Assembly (NCBI GenBank): GCA_035460985.1
Contig: DATHWC010000340.1
Span: 1-12,034, forward strand
DNA length: 12,034 bases
Direction: 5' to 3'
Origin: Lunatibacter sp035460985
Lineage (GTDB): Bacteria > Bacteroidota > Bacteroidia > Cytophagales > Cyclobacteriaceae
Shown: positions 1 through 8,181 of the stretch, one piece after another
Position numbering within the stretch: position 1 is the first letter of the stretch
How the letters are laid out: every line of letters starts with the position of its first letter
Notes under the pieces: model-generated
Seen by the model: only the letters and a program-made list of their open reading frames with translations
Told to the model about the DNA's origin: nothing
Databases searched by the model: none
Program-made: the position numbers and the translations under genes

Positions 1-3
1 ATA

Positions 4-660
4 TTAATATTTCAAAACCCATAAATTTTCCTCAAAATTGCCTTGCTGATCTTCCATCACTTCCAAGGCCCGCGACACGTTGTCATATTGGGCTACCGCC
101 AATCTGTAAAAGGCTTTCTCACCATATGGATGAATTAAAAACGTTGGGTTACCTAACTTATTCAATTTAGTACTGTAATCTTTTGCTAGGTCATCGTCGA
201 TAAAACTGCCCACTACCACGAAGTAACGCGGAGATGCAGCTCTACTTGTAATTTCAGTTAGTACATTATCCGTCACCTCAGGCTCAGGTAATCCATTGGC
301 AGCATCATCCGTTTCGACTACCTGAGGTGCGGGGGCCTCAATTTCTGTCGGAGTAGGTACACCTGTCTGGGTCGGAACTTGGTTTGATTCAAAGAGTCCA
401 AAGTAATATAAACTTCCCAATCCAAGGGCTACAATCAACAACAAAAGTATGATTAAAAAACCGTTACCTTTCTTTTCCTCACGTTCAGAATCCTTGCTTT
501 CTAATTTGGAAGTTTTCCTTACCTTGATTTCCGGATTGACGGTCTTTTTCTCAGGTACTTTCTTCTCAGGTCCTATCGGCGTAAATTTAACTTTGGGCAA
601 ACCAAAGTCCTCATCCCCATTGGATGGATCATTTTTGTTTGACGAATCTTTTTCGGACAT
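4..660 (-). CDS. SPOR-domain single-pass membrane protein
   Basis: This 218-residue protein is probably an inner-membrane protein that binds peptidoglycan. Residues 1-66 are hydrophilic and rich in Lys, Glu and Pro, so likely cytoplasmic. Residues 67-89 form one clear transmembrane helix with Lys residues just before it, which suggests the N-terminus is inside. Residues 90-143 are a Pro/Thr/Glu-rich low-complexity periplasmic linker. Residues 145-218 match the SPOR fold pattern: a first strand RYFVVVGSF, then a helix, a second strand around TFLIHPYG, and YRLAVAQY followed by a last helix and strand ending WVLKY. SPOR domains of known proteins bind glycan strands stripped of stem peptides, often at the division site (family knowledge). 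The gene lies 104 bases downstream of the outer-membrane barrel gene in the same direction. It could be the last gene of that operon or have its own promoter. Membrane topology and domain are well supported. A division role is inferred. Confidence 0.88.
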   Translation of the reverse strand: MSEKDSSNKNDPSNGDEDFGLPKVKFTPIGPEKKVPEKKTVNPEIKVRKTSKLESKDSEREEKKGNGFLIILLLLIVALGLGSLYYFGLFESNQVPTQTGVPTPTEIEAPAPQVVETDDAANGLPEPEVTDNVLTEITSRAASPRYFVVVGSFIDDDLAKDYSTKLNKLGNPTFLIHPYGEKAFYRLAVAQYDNVSRALEVMEDQQGNFEENLWVLKY

Positions 661-688
661 AATAAAAATATTTAACTGAATGAATATA

Positions 689-718
689 CTAAATTACAGG
701 AAAACCTTCACATCCCAA
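689..718 (-). promoter_or_regulatory. possible Bacteroidota-type promoter for the SPOR gene
   Basis: Read on the minus strand, a TTG (716-718) is followed after 19 bases by TAATTTAG (689-696). This differs at one position from the TAnnTTTG element known for Bacteroidota housekeeping promoters. It lies about 30 bases upstream of the SPOR start codon. In AT-rich intergenic DNA such a near match can arise by chance, so the call is weak. Confidence 0.3.
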
Positions 719-764
719 TAAGAGGAAGGATTTAAAACCTATTAATCCCTATTATCATTGAATC

Positions 765-2435
765 CTAAAACTTAAAACTAACACCGCCAATTCCCTGAAT
801 ACCCCGAACCGGATAATTCCAGAACCTTTGGTAAGACTGATTAAGGAGGTTGTTGCCAATGGCAAAAACTGAAAGTCTGGTGTTAATGCTATAATCTATT
901 TTAGCGTGTAAATCAACAAGTGCTGGCAACGTATCCGTGGTATCCGATGCCAAATTTATGACAGGGATTCCACCCATTACATTAGCGTTGACATGGATGA
1001 GCCATTTATCGTCTGGTCGAAACATATTATGGAGTTTAATCTCCCATTCCGGTCTGTGCCATGGGCTTGAAAAATCCGTAAGGGTGTATTGGTAGTAGTT
1101 TGCACTAGCCTCCAGTTGGTACCACCCTTCGTAATTCCAGTCCGTACTGATATGGTAATTCAACACCCGGCTCATATCATCATAGATCAACTGAAAACGC
1201 GTGCTGTCATTTTCGCTATTACCATAGAAATGCATGTTGGTAAAGTTACCATATTTCACCCCTGCCTTATAATTAATTTCGCCATTGATAGTTCCCGTGA
1301 TGCCAGCATCAATTTCATAATTCTGAATGGTATTCCGAAGTTGGGTACTTGGTCCGAGGAATGGATTTTCCCTAACAAACCCATAATAGGTGTTACGGAT
1401 TACATCTCCTTCATAAGAGGCATAAGCTCCAAAAGTTGGATCGATTTGATAGCTTATTTTTGCTAACGGAAATATATTGAAATCGCTTGTCTTGTTGGGG
1501 ACAATATCATTTTCCTGAACGACACTAGCCCCTAACTTCACCCGGAATTTGTCATTTGTATACGTGGCATAAGGCTGGAGCTTGAAATAATTCCGGTTTA
1601 TATCCGAATAGAAAGCATCGGACGGGGATGTGAAGAAAAGCTGTGTGGCAATTCCACCAGCCAGATTCTCATTAGCCCTAAACCCAACTGCTGCCTGAAT
1701 ATTTGCTTCATGCTCCCTTGCCAGATAATTGTCATTAAAAATCCGGAAATTCAGGGATCCTTCATAGGTGAACAGGTCAAGTTGTTCAATTTTCCGCACC
1801 CCTAACTGGACCTTTATGGTATTAAATACCTGATCCAAATCAAATGGAGTCGCTTCCAATACAGGGTTGGTAGTGTATCCATAAAAGTTGTAACGGTCTC
1901 TATCATAGCCTACATCGCCGAATATCTCCATATCCTCTCTAAATATGCTGCCGTTAATCTTAATTGACGTATGATCCTCTGCTGAATTGGACCCATCAAC
2001 CGGCCCCTCATAGAACCCCTGATGTTTTAACTTAAGCCCATAAGATAGCTCGTCACTTTCTAGACTGTTGACGAAAATTTCCGCTAATGGGGACATATAG
2101 TTACCAAACCCGGCACGGACAAAACTGTGATATTGCTCAGTAACCGGCTTGGCAAAAGATTTGGCAAACGGTTGTATGTTTAACTCTACAGGTCGTAAAT
2201 CAAGTTGGAAATTCTTTACCTCGTATTCATAACTGCCTTGGCTACTTACAGCAGGCAGGGATGGCGGTCTCTCATAAATGCGGGGCTGTTGGGGTAACGA
2301 AAGTACCCTATCCTTTCTGATGATAAACTCCGTATCCCGAATCTCCCCCCTATCCCTAGTCTCCTGTGCGTGTGATGGAATAAGAAAAATGGACGATGAT
2401 ATCAAATAGAAACAAATAATTAATGCTGCCTTCAT
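765..2435 (-). CDS. Plug-less TonB-dependent-receptor-like outer-membrane beta-barrel
   Basis: This 556-residue protein is predicted to sit in the outer membrane. Residues 1-24 are a signal peptide ending SHAQ. A soluble stretch of about 80 residues follows, and from about residue 104 the sequence alternates polar and hydrophobic or aromatic residues typical of beta strands. It ends with a terminal Phe (VSFKF) after GNNLLNQSYQ, a motif common near the C-terminus of TonB-dependent receptors. The usual N-terminal plug domain is absent, and full receptors are usually 700-1000 residues, so it is not a normal siderophore or SusC-type transporter. The block GFGNYMSPLAEIFVNS (109-124) resembles, from memory, a conserved Bacteroidota barrel family often annotated simply as TonB-dependent receptor. 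The start ATG lies 3 bases after the stop of the upstream TPR gene, with no Shine-Dalgarno sequence, so the two are probably translationally coupled. Its transport or assembly function is unknown. Confidence 0.82.
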   Translation of the reverse strand: MKAALIICFYLISSSIFLIPSHAQETRDRGEIRDTEFIIRKDRVLSLPQQPRIYERPPSLPAVSSQGSYEYEVKNFQLDLRPVELNIQPFAKSFAKPVTEQYHSFVRAGFGNYMSPLAEIFVNSLESDELSYGLKLKHQGFYEGPVDGSNSAEDHTSIKINGSIFREDMEIFGDVGYDRDRYNFYGYTTNPVLEATPFDLDQVFNTIKVQLGVRKIEQLDLFTYEGSLNFRIFNDNYLAREHEANIQAAVGFRANENLAGGIATQLFFTSPSDAFYSDINRNYFKLQPYATYTNDKFRVKLGASVVQENDIVPNKTSDFNIFPLAKISYQIDPTFGAYASYEGDVIRNTYYGFVRENPFLGPSTQLRNTIQNYEIDAGITGTINGEINYKAGVKYGNFTNMHFYGNSENDSTRFQLIYDDMSRVLNYHISTDWNYEGWYQLEASANYYQYTLTDFSSPWHRPEWEIKLHNMFRPDDKWLIHVNANVMGGIPVINLASDTTDTLPALVDLHAKIDYSINTRLSVFAIGNNLLNQSYQRFWNYPVRGIQGIGGVSFKF

Positions 2436-2438
2436 AGG

Positions 2439-5423
2439 TCAATTAATAGAACGTAATAACTGGTTTGCTTCCTCTTTTACCAAATCATTGGAGGAATTTT
2501 CCACCACTGATTCCAATGTTGCTTTAGCCTGAAAAGCCTCATTAAGTTTCATGTAATTTTTGGCCAAAAGTATAAACTGCTTACCATACCAGAAATCATA
2601 TGGACCAAAATCCTGAGAATGGTCGAAAATAAGGTCATTGGATTCCTTAAACTGACCTCCCTCATGTAAGATCAATGCCAACAGATATAGACCTTCGGCT
2701 CCGTGAACGGTTTTGAAATCGGTATATAGGGCTTCGAAAGTTCCCTTTGCCTGATCCGTCCTCCCGGCAGCTTGGAGAGATTTCCCCTTTACAAGCAATG
2801 ACTTGGGCAGAGCATCCGGAGTCACCTCCCCAAGTTGCGTAACTTTATCTGAATAATAGATAGCTGAATCATAGCTGTTAGTCGCAAAAAAAGATTCCAT
2901 AAGCCCGTTGTACGCATCATATTCTTCTACTTTTGTGCGAGCATTTTTCCCACTTGACCTAAAGTAAGGAATGGATTTTTGGTAATTTCCTCGTTCAAAT
3001 TCCAATGTTCCGATCCGTTGTATAGCCCTGTTCCTTATGGCCGCATCACTTGCATTTTCCAATTGGTAAAAATATTCCAGCGCTTTGTCCTTATCGTTCA
3101 GACGAAAATATGCGTCACCGATGAAAAACCGGGCTTCCGGAGCTTGTGTAACGGAAGGGTAACTCCTCAAATAGTTTTCAAAGGCTCCGATAGAGGCTTG
3201 GTATGATTGGCTGAAAAAGAGGTTTTTCGCATTTTCAAATTCCAACACTTGAAGGCTATTGCTTCCCGGATTTGTTTTTTTATAGGTAGATAGGTAAGTA
3301 GAAAATTCTCCTGCCCTGCCCTGTAATGTGAGGCTTTCCTGTAGTCCAACCAAGGCTGCATCCACATTCGGGGAATTGGGATGGTTGTCCAAAATGCGTT
3401 TATAATCCGCAATGGCACCCTCATACTGCTGAAGTGAATAGTTGGCAACTGCCCGTCCCTCTAGCGCATACGGAATAAATGGGCTGTTTGGCCGACTGGA
3501 AATCAATGCAGAAAACCCATCCCGAGCTTCTGAATAGCGGGTCATTTCCATGTTGATTTGTGCCCTTTGGAATAGAGCATCTTCTAAATACCTACTGTTT
3601 GGAAACCCATTAATAATTCTGTCTAACTGATCAATAGCCTGAGGATTTCTGTCCTCAAAGTTTTGAATTACTCCTGCTCGGAAATGGGCATAGTCCGTTG
3701 ACGCGTTGTTTTCCCGGATCGCCCGATTGAAGGCTTCTAAAGCATCACCAAATTTCTTCTGTACATAATAGGTATCACCCAAACGCAAGAGGGCATCATC
3801 GTAATTCTCTTTTTCCCGGCTTCCTCTCAGTTTGTCAGTGTAAGCCTTAAACTGGATTTCTGCCTTGGGATAATTTTCGGAATTGAAATAGGCATATCCC
3901 AATCCATAATGAGTCTTGATCAAATGGGGATCTTGAGCCGATGGTTTTAGCGCAACGACCCCTTCATAAGCTTTTATGGCCTCCGGTAGGTTACTATTTG
4001 CAGCGTGAATTTCCCCTTTCCAAAATTGGGATTGAACCAAAAGATTTCTGTCAATGGGAGATGTCTGTGATTTATTAAGCATTTGCAAAGCCGCCGGGTA
4101 TTTGTTATCCCGGTAATAAACCATTGCCTGGAAAAAAGTAACTTTTTGATAAGCACCTTTTATCCGGTCTGATTTATTCGCCATTTTATCCATGTGCTCA
4201 ATGGCCCTGAGATAGTTATTGGTATTGATAAGCGCATCACTTAGCAGGTTTTCGGCTTCCTTTGCATGGGGTCCGTTTGTATAGGTATCCAAATAAGTAT
4301 CCAAAGCAGCTACAGCGTCCTGAAAACTCCCCCTCTCCAAATTCACTTTCGCATAGTTAAATAGCGCCTCCTCTTTGATCTGCGGGTCGTGATCACTTTT
4401 GTAAGCATTACTGAAACTGTTGGATGCGAATTGGGGATTGTTAAGCTTAACGTAGGCATGCCCAAGAAAATAACTGGATACCTGCCCCAGTTTATCATTT
4501 TGCAAGGCGACTTCTTTGAAAAAGTTACTTGCCTCACCGAATTTTCCGGTTTGATAATGACTCACCCCCGCCTTATACTGCTGTTCCCTTGTCAAAGCAC
4601 CTTTCTTGGCCTGCACAAAAGCCATGTAATTTTGGGCCGCCTGATCGTAGTTGCCTCTTTCATAATAAGCCTCTCCTAAAAGCAGCTGAATGTCTTCCTT
4701 TTTCTCCAGACCCTGTCGTTGGAGGATGGAAGGGGCATAGGCGATAAGCGCATCAAAATCCTTTTGGCGGTAAAAAATTGAAGCTAGCATATAGGGCACT
4801 TTGCCCGCATAAGATCTCGCTTTTTCCGCTTCTTTAAAATCCTGGATGGCTTTTGTATCATCATTTTGAACCATATATACATAGGCTGCATAATAGTAGG
4901 CATCTGGAAGGTATTCGGATCTAAAACGCTTCGCCTGTTCGAAATAACCCAAGGATTCCTGATAATTTTTTAACTGAAAAAATGCGTAGCCAGTTTTAAA
5001 CAACACCTCTGCTTTTTCGTCACCATATATGGTCTCAGTATCCACTTTCCGAAAAGATTCGATGGCTTTGGGATAGTTCCTGGCCATGAAGAAATGGTTG
5101 CCCAATTCCATCGCGGCAGTATTCCTCAATGGTGCGGAGGGATTCTCCAAAATGAATTTTTCTAGCAGAATTGATCCATCCGGATTTTCTGTTCGCAATG
5201 CTGCCGAGGCGTAATAATAGGTTCTTTCAATTTCCCGATTTTCAGAAAGTTCGGCTTCTGCTAATCGGGCGAACTCAATTTTGGAAGCCGGATACTGCCC
5301 TTTGGTATATAATTCCAGCGCATCTTGAAAAATTATTTCTGATCCATCTTGATAAAGGGTGGCTTGGGCGTTGACCTGAAAGTGGAGAGCCAGAAATACG
5401 AACGTAATTAAGGATATTTTCAT
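2439..5423 (-). CDS. Large secreted tetratricopeptide-repeat protein
   Basis: This 994-residue protein is probably periplasmic or attached to the outer membrane. I place the start at the ATG at 5423. The frame could extend to a TTG at 5432, but the ATG puts a clean signal peptide (ending QVNAQ) at the very N-terminus. Almost all of the mature protein consists of helical repeat units, roughly two dozen by eye. Examples are GEAYYERGNYDQAAQNYMAF, LGDTYYVQKKFGDALEAFNR and GDAYFRLNDKDKALEYFYQL. No enzymatic motif or membrane helix is visible after the signal peptide. TPR solenoids act as protein-protein scaffolds (family knowledge). The gene sits 15 bases after holA and 3 bases before the outer-membrane barrel gene. 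The likely partner is therefore the barrel, either as an assembly factor or as a stable periplasmic subunit; this is inference. Similar proteins in Bacteroidota are annotated only as TPR-repeat proteins. Confidence 0.88.
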   Translation of the reverse strand: MKISLITFVFLALHFQVNAQATLYQDGSEIIFQDALELYTKGQYPASKIEFARLAEAELSENREIERTYYYASAALRTENPDGSILLEKFILENPSAPLRNTAAMELGNHFFMARNYPKAIESFRKVDTETIYGDEKAEVLFKTGYAFFQLKNYQESLGYFEQAKRFRSEYLPDAYYYAAYVYMVQNDDTKAIQDFKEAEKARSYAGKVPYMLASIFYRQKDFDALIAYAPSILQRQGLEKKEDIQLLLGEAYYERGNYDQAAQNYMAFVQAKKGALTREQQYKAGVSHYQTGKFGEASNFFKEVALQNDKLGQVSSYFLGHAYVKLNNPQFASNSFSNAYKSDHDPQIKEEALFNYAKVNLERGSFQDAVAALDTYLDTYTNGPHAKEAENLLSDALINTNNYLRAIEHMDKMANKSDRIKGAYQKVTFFQAMVYYRDNKYPAALQMLNKSQTSPIDRNLLVQSQFWKGEIHAANSNLPEAIKAYEGVVALKPSAQDPHLIKTHYGLGYAYFNSENYPKAEIQFKAYTDKLRGSREKENYDDALLRLGDTYYVQKKFGDALEAFNRAIRENNASTDYAHFRAGVIQNFEDRNPQAIDQLDRIINGFPNSRYLEDALFQRAQINMEMTRYSEARDGFSALISSRPNSPFIPYALEGRAVANYSLQQYEGAIADYKRILDNHPNSPNVDAALVGLQESLTLQGRAGEFSTYLSTYKKTNPGSNSLQVLEFENAKNLFFSQSYQASIGAFENYLRSYPSVTQAPEARFFIGDAYFRLNDKDKALEYFYQLENASDAAIRNRAIQRIGTLEFERGNYQKSIPYFRSSGKNARTKVEEYDAYNGLMESFFATNSYDSAIYYSDKVTQLGEVTPDALPKSLLVKGKSLQAAGRTDQAKGTFEALYTDFKTVHGAEGLYLLALILHEGGQFKESNDLIFDHSQDFGPYDFWYGKQFILLAKNYMKLNEAFQAKATLESVVENSSNDLVKEEANQLLRSIN

Positions 5424-5438
5424 TTTTTGCAACTGATA

Positions 5439-6461
5439 TTAATGCAGAATTTTAAATACAAGTTCTTTTAAAATTTGAGATTCGTCCATGCTGTTGTTAT
5501 CGACACCTTTCGAACGTAGATCTGCTTCCCTCAAGTATCCGATGATATCAATAATCTTGCCTAAGGGGTAATTTTTTGTCGCAATATTATATTCCTTAAT
5601 AAAATACGGGTTAACTTTTAGAATACCAGCGAGTTCCCTTTCTGAAGCTTGCTTGTTTCCATACACCAACAACAGACGGTTAAAATGGGTAAACAATAGG
5701 CTGATTATTGGAATCAACGGGTTGGACTTGGGATTTTGACTAAAATACCTGATGATTGTGTTCGCCTTAAGCACATCTTTATAGCTCAACGCCTTTGTCA
5801 GCTCAAATGTGTTGTATTCCTTACTGATGCCGATAAACTTCTGAATATGGTCAGTATTAATCTTTATGGGTTCAGAAAAATTGATCAACATTTTATCCAC
5901 CTCGTTCGTCAGTACTTCCAAGTTATTCCCGATGGATTCGGCGAGTACCTGGCAGGCTTTTGTGTCGATAGTAAACCCTTTTTCCTTAAGATACCCTTCT
6001 ATATATGGAGAGAGTTTGTATTCGGGTACTTTATCAGATTTAATCAGTAGGGCATGCTTATCAAGTTCTTTGTATAGAGCTTTTCGTCCGTCAAGGGTTT
6101 TATACTTATGGGCGAAAACCAAGATGGTACTTGGAAGCGGATTTTTCACATAACTAATCAATTGGTCATACCCTGCTTCTTTACCCAAATCCGGTATGTT
6201 TTGGGCTTCCTTTACTATGACGACCTGTCTATCGGCCATCATTGGAAAACGTTTGGCGTTTGCCATTATTGAAGTCATAGGGGCATCTTTGCCATACATT
6301 ACCATCTGGTTGAATCCCCTATCGGCTGGCGATAATGCGTGATTCTCTATGTAATCGGTGATTCGATCGATAAAATAAGGCTCCTCACCTTGAATAAAAT
6401 AGACAGGTGAAAATTTGCCTGATTTCAACTCTTTTAAAATAGTTTCAGGAGTACTGGGCAT
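5439..6461 (-). CDS. holA: DNA polymerase III subunit delta
   Basis: The 340-residue product matches HolA in length (E. coli delta is 343) and layout. The N-terminal segment has the family hallmark YFIQGEEPYFIDRI (residues 21-34), corresponding to the degenerate nucleotide-binding core of the delta wrench. A central segment has LAESIGNNLEVLTNEVDKM, the typical lid-domain helices. The C-terminal helical collar follows, with FTHFNRLLLVYGNK and a region ending LKELVFKILH. Delta opens the beta sliding clamp within the clamp-loader complex and has no ATPase activity itself. The gene is first in a leftward cluster: its stop is 15 bases from the start of the large TPR gene, so a replication gene and envelope genes appear to share a transcript. 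The start ATG lies only about 14 bases downstream of the predicted transcription start. Confidence 0.95.
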   Translation of the reverse strand: MPSTPETILKELKSGKFSPVYFIQGEEPYFIDRITDYIENHALSPADRGFNQMVMYGKDAPMTSIMANAKRFPMMADRQVVIVKEAQNIPDLGKEAGYDQLISYVKNPLPSTILVFAHKYKTLDGRKALYKELDKHALLIKSDKVPEYKLSPYIEGYLKEKGFTIDTKACQVLAESIGNNLEVLTNEVDKMLINFSEPIKINTDHIQKFIGISKEYNTFELTKALSYKDVLKANTIIRYFSQNPKSNPLIPIISLLFTHFNRLLLVYGNKQASERELAGILKVNPYFIKEYNIATKNYPLGKIIDIIGYLREADLRSKGVDNNSMDESQILKELVFKILH

Positions 6462-6481
6462 GGAAAAGCGTTATCTACATG

Positions 6482-6511
6482 CAAAGGTAAAGAAAAATGG
6501 CGATTGCCTAA
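6482..6511 (-). promoter_or_regulatory. predicted promoter of the holA-TPR-barrel operon
   Basis: On the minus strand, TACCTTTG (6482-6489) is a perfect match to the Bacteroidota -7 element TAnnTTTG. Nineteen bases upstream is TTA (6509-6511) in place of the usual -33 TTG. Transcription would begin near 6475, giving a leader of about 14 bases before the holA ATG. Position and spacing fit well. The -33 mismatch is the weak point. Confidence 0.5.
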
Positions 6512-6606
6512 CGAGAGATTAGATGATTTGAGAAAAATTAGTGAAGTTAAAACTGGATTTTTTACATATAAGGAAACAATTAGGAGAAAAATATTGTAGT
6601 ACATGC

Positions 6607-7329
6607 ATGCAATATGACGAACGTGTGGTACAATTTGAAAAAGCAAAATCCTTGTTTAAGCTTGGGGAATTTAGCGAATCGCTTGAGCTTTTCCATCAAT
6701 TGGTTCGTGATAAACCGAACGAAATGGAGTATATATCGTTTAGGGCGCGAGTATTTTCCCGATTGGGTAGGTATGATAAATCCTTGGAAGATTTTGATAG
6801 ACTCATCAAGCAGGCACCCTATGACACCACACACATTAGTGACAGGGCGGTAGTTTTGCACCTTTTGAACAGAAATGGCGAAGCACTTTCCGAGCTGGAC
6901 AGGGCATTGAATTTGGATCCTTCCAATCCATACAGATATTCCAGTAGGGCCTATTTGAAAGACAGAATTGGCGATCTAGAGGGTGCTATTGAAGATTACG
7001 AAAAAGCAATCGAGTTGGACCCTGAGGATGCAATTTCCTTCAATAACAAAGGAATGGTCGAAGAAAAGATGGGGTACATTAGTCGGTCAAAGAAAAGTTT
7101 TCAACAATCAGATGATCTTATTGGGTATAATCCGCTGGAAGATAAGGACATACCGGATTCGGGAATCGATAACCTGAAAACGGACCCTTCTGTGGAAGAT
7201 GTAAATCAGAGCCATCAGAAACGCGTCACCTTTTCGTCTTTTTTCAACGTTTTAAACGGTTTAGTTACCGACGGGCAAGTACGCAAGGATTTTTATCTTT
7301 TTATTAAAAGAACATTTAAAGGGTCTTAA
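6607..7329 (+). CDS. Five-repeat TPR protein, cytoplasmic
   Basis: The preferred start is the ATG at 6607, giving 240 residues. The frame also extends to a GTG at 6541, but the extra 22 residues show no TPR pattern, and from memory related Bacteroidota proteins begin close to this ATG. Residues 6-175 divide exactly into five consecutive 34-residue TPR units, most ending in a Pro-containing turn such as LDPSN or LDPED. Repeats 3 and 4 are the most canonical, with YRYSSRAYLKDRIGDLEGAI typical of consensus TPRs. A 65-residue tail follows: an acidic linker, then an amphipathic segment around SSFFNVLNGLVTDGQVRKDF. There is no signal peptide or membrane helix, so it is probably a cytoplasmic adaptor with unknown partner. 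It is divergent from holA, and its last 14 bases overlap the convergent stress-protein gene. Confidence 0.85.
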   Translation: MQYDERVVQFEKAKSLFKLGEFSESLELFHQLVRDKPNEMEYISFRARVFSRLGRYDKSLEDFDRLIKQAPYDTTHISDRAVVLHLLNRNGEALSELDRALNLDPSNPYRYSSRAYLKDRIGDLEGAIEDYEKAIELDPEDAISFNNKGMVEEKMGYISRSKKSFQQSDDLIGYNPLEDKDIPDSGIDNLKTDPSVEDVNQSHQKRVTFSSFFNVLNGLVTDGQVRKDFYLFIKRTFKGS

Positions 7330-8152
7330 TGACGTACAGCGGCTTATTGATGAAATAGGACATTTTCCGGGAAAGGTTTTGGGTAAATAGCTGGTCGAAC
7401 CAGCTTTTTTTCATACTTAAAGTAAACAGAATATCTCCCTTTGCAGATACTAAATAACTCTCAAGTCCCAGTCCAGGATCATCTTGATAAGCTTTTAGTA
7501 CGAAATTTATTTTTTCGTAATTTATAAAGGGGGTAATTTCTTCAATCATGGTTTGATGAAGCGCTTTGTCGGTAACCCCCAGTTTCGCACCCACATGAAC
7601 AATGTCTATTTCACTGTCAAAAAACCTCGCTATATCTACTACTTTTTGAATGGCAAGTTTGTCTTCTTCCAGATAATCTGTCGCAAACACGAGTTTCCGG
7701 GGCGTTTTAAAAAACACCTTACGCGGAATTACGAACACATCCTGTACAGCTCGGCTAACGATTTTGCTGGTAGTGGTTCCTATATAATTTTTTTTAAATT
7801 CATTCACTCCTTCCGTCCCCATAACGATGAGGTCCACTTGGTTACCTGCTGCACAATCCAGTATAGCTTCGATTGTCTTTCCTTCATTAATCAGGCCTTC
7901 ACAGGATGTGAGGCCTTTGGACAAACTTTCTTCTCTGACCGTTTTGACTAAATTGTTAAGTTTATTTTCCGAAAACTGGCGTTCTTCCCCAGGTTTATTG
8001 GGCAGATTGAGCTTGTTGTAATCTTCTTTATTGGGGACATGAAAAATGATTAGGTGCGCTTGATATTTTTCACCCAGTTTGGCAGCATATTCTATGGCAT
8101 TAAGAGAGCATTCCGAAAAGTCCGTGGGACATAAAATAGTGTAAGTTTTCAT
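7316..8152 (-). CDS. Tandem-domain universal stress protein (UspA family)
   Basis: The 278 residues contain two Usp domains, about 1-145 and 151-278. The first has the complete nucleotide-binding set: PTDFS with Asp11 after the first strand, and G112-x2-G115-x9-G125-T126, an exact fit to the G-2x-G-9x-G(S/T) ATP-binding motif. The second starts RKLVFATDY (Asp159) but lacks the glycine motif, having LSMKKSWFDQLFTQNLSRKM at the equivalent position, so it probably does not bind ATP in the same way. Tandem Usp proteins are commonly induced by starvation, oxidative stress or low oxygen (family knowledge). It is cytoplasmic, with no signal peptide. It is the second gene of a pair with the upstream dehydrogenase, with a 29-base gap. 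The 3' end overlaps the convergent TPR gene by 14 bases, leaving no room for a separate terminator between them. Confidence 0.92.
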   Translation of the reverse strand: MKTYTILCPTDFSECSLNAIEYAAKLGEKYQAHLIIFHVPNKEDYNKLNLPNKPGEERQFSENKLNNLVKTVREESLSKGLTSCEGLINEGKTIEAILDCAAGNQVDLIVMGTEGVNEFKKNYIGTTTSKIVSRAVQDVFVIPRKVFFKTPRKLVFATDYLEEDKLAIQKVVDIARFFDSEIDIVHVGAKLGVTDKALHQTMIEEITPFINYEKINFVLKAYQDDPGLGLESYLVSAKGDILFTLSMKKSWFDQLFTQNLSRKMSYFINKPLYVIKTL

Positions 8153-8181
8153 AGGAGTTATGAGTTTTAAAACCGAATGTA

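Noticed and set aside
1089..1466. Plus-strand open frame of 125 codons
   Set aside because: It lies wholly antisense to the well-supported outer-membrane barrel gene, has no recognisable domain and no promoter-like signal.
3167..3448. Minus-strand open frame of 93 codons inside the large TPR gene
   Set aside because: It is in another frame of a gene with continuous TPR coding, with unnatural composition; a shadow frame.
5424..5432. TTG start for the large TPR protein
   Set aside because: The ATG three codons later begins a standard signal peptide directly and is a stronger start codon.
5736..6153. Two overlapping plus-strand open frames
   Set aside because: Both are antisense to holA, whose coding is clear across the whole stretch.
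6582..6586. AGGAG as a ribosome binding site for the five-TPR gene
   Set aside because: It is 20 bases before the chosen ATG, too far for a Shine-Dalgarno role, and such sites are rare in Bacteroidota.
6541..6606. Upstream GTG start for the five-TPR protein
   Set aside because: The extra 22 residues carry no repeat or signal, and the repeats begin five residues after the ATG at 6607. It cannot be fully excluded.
7553..7951. Plus-strand open frame of 132 codons
   Set aside because: It is antisense to the universal stress protein gene, whose motifs are intact there; no domain is visible in the antisense product.
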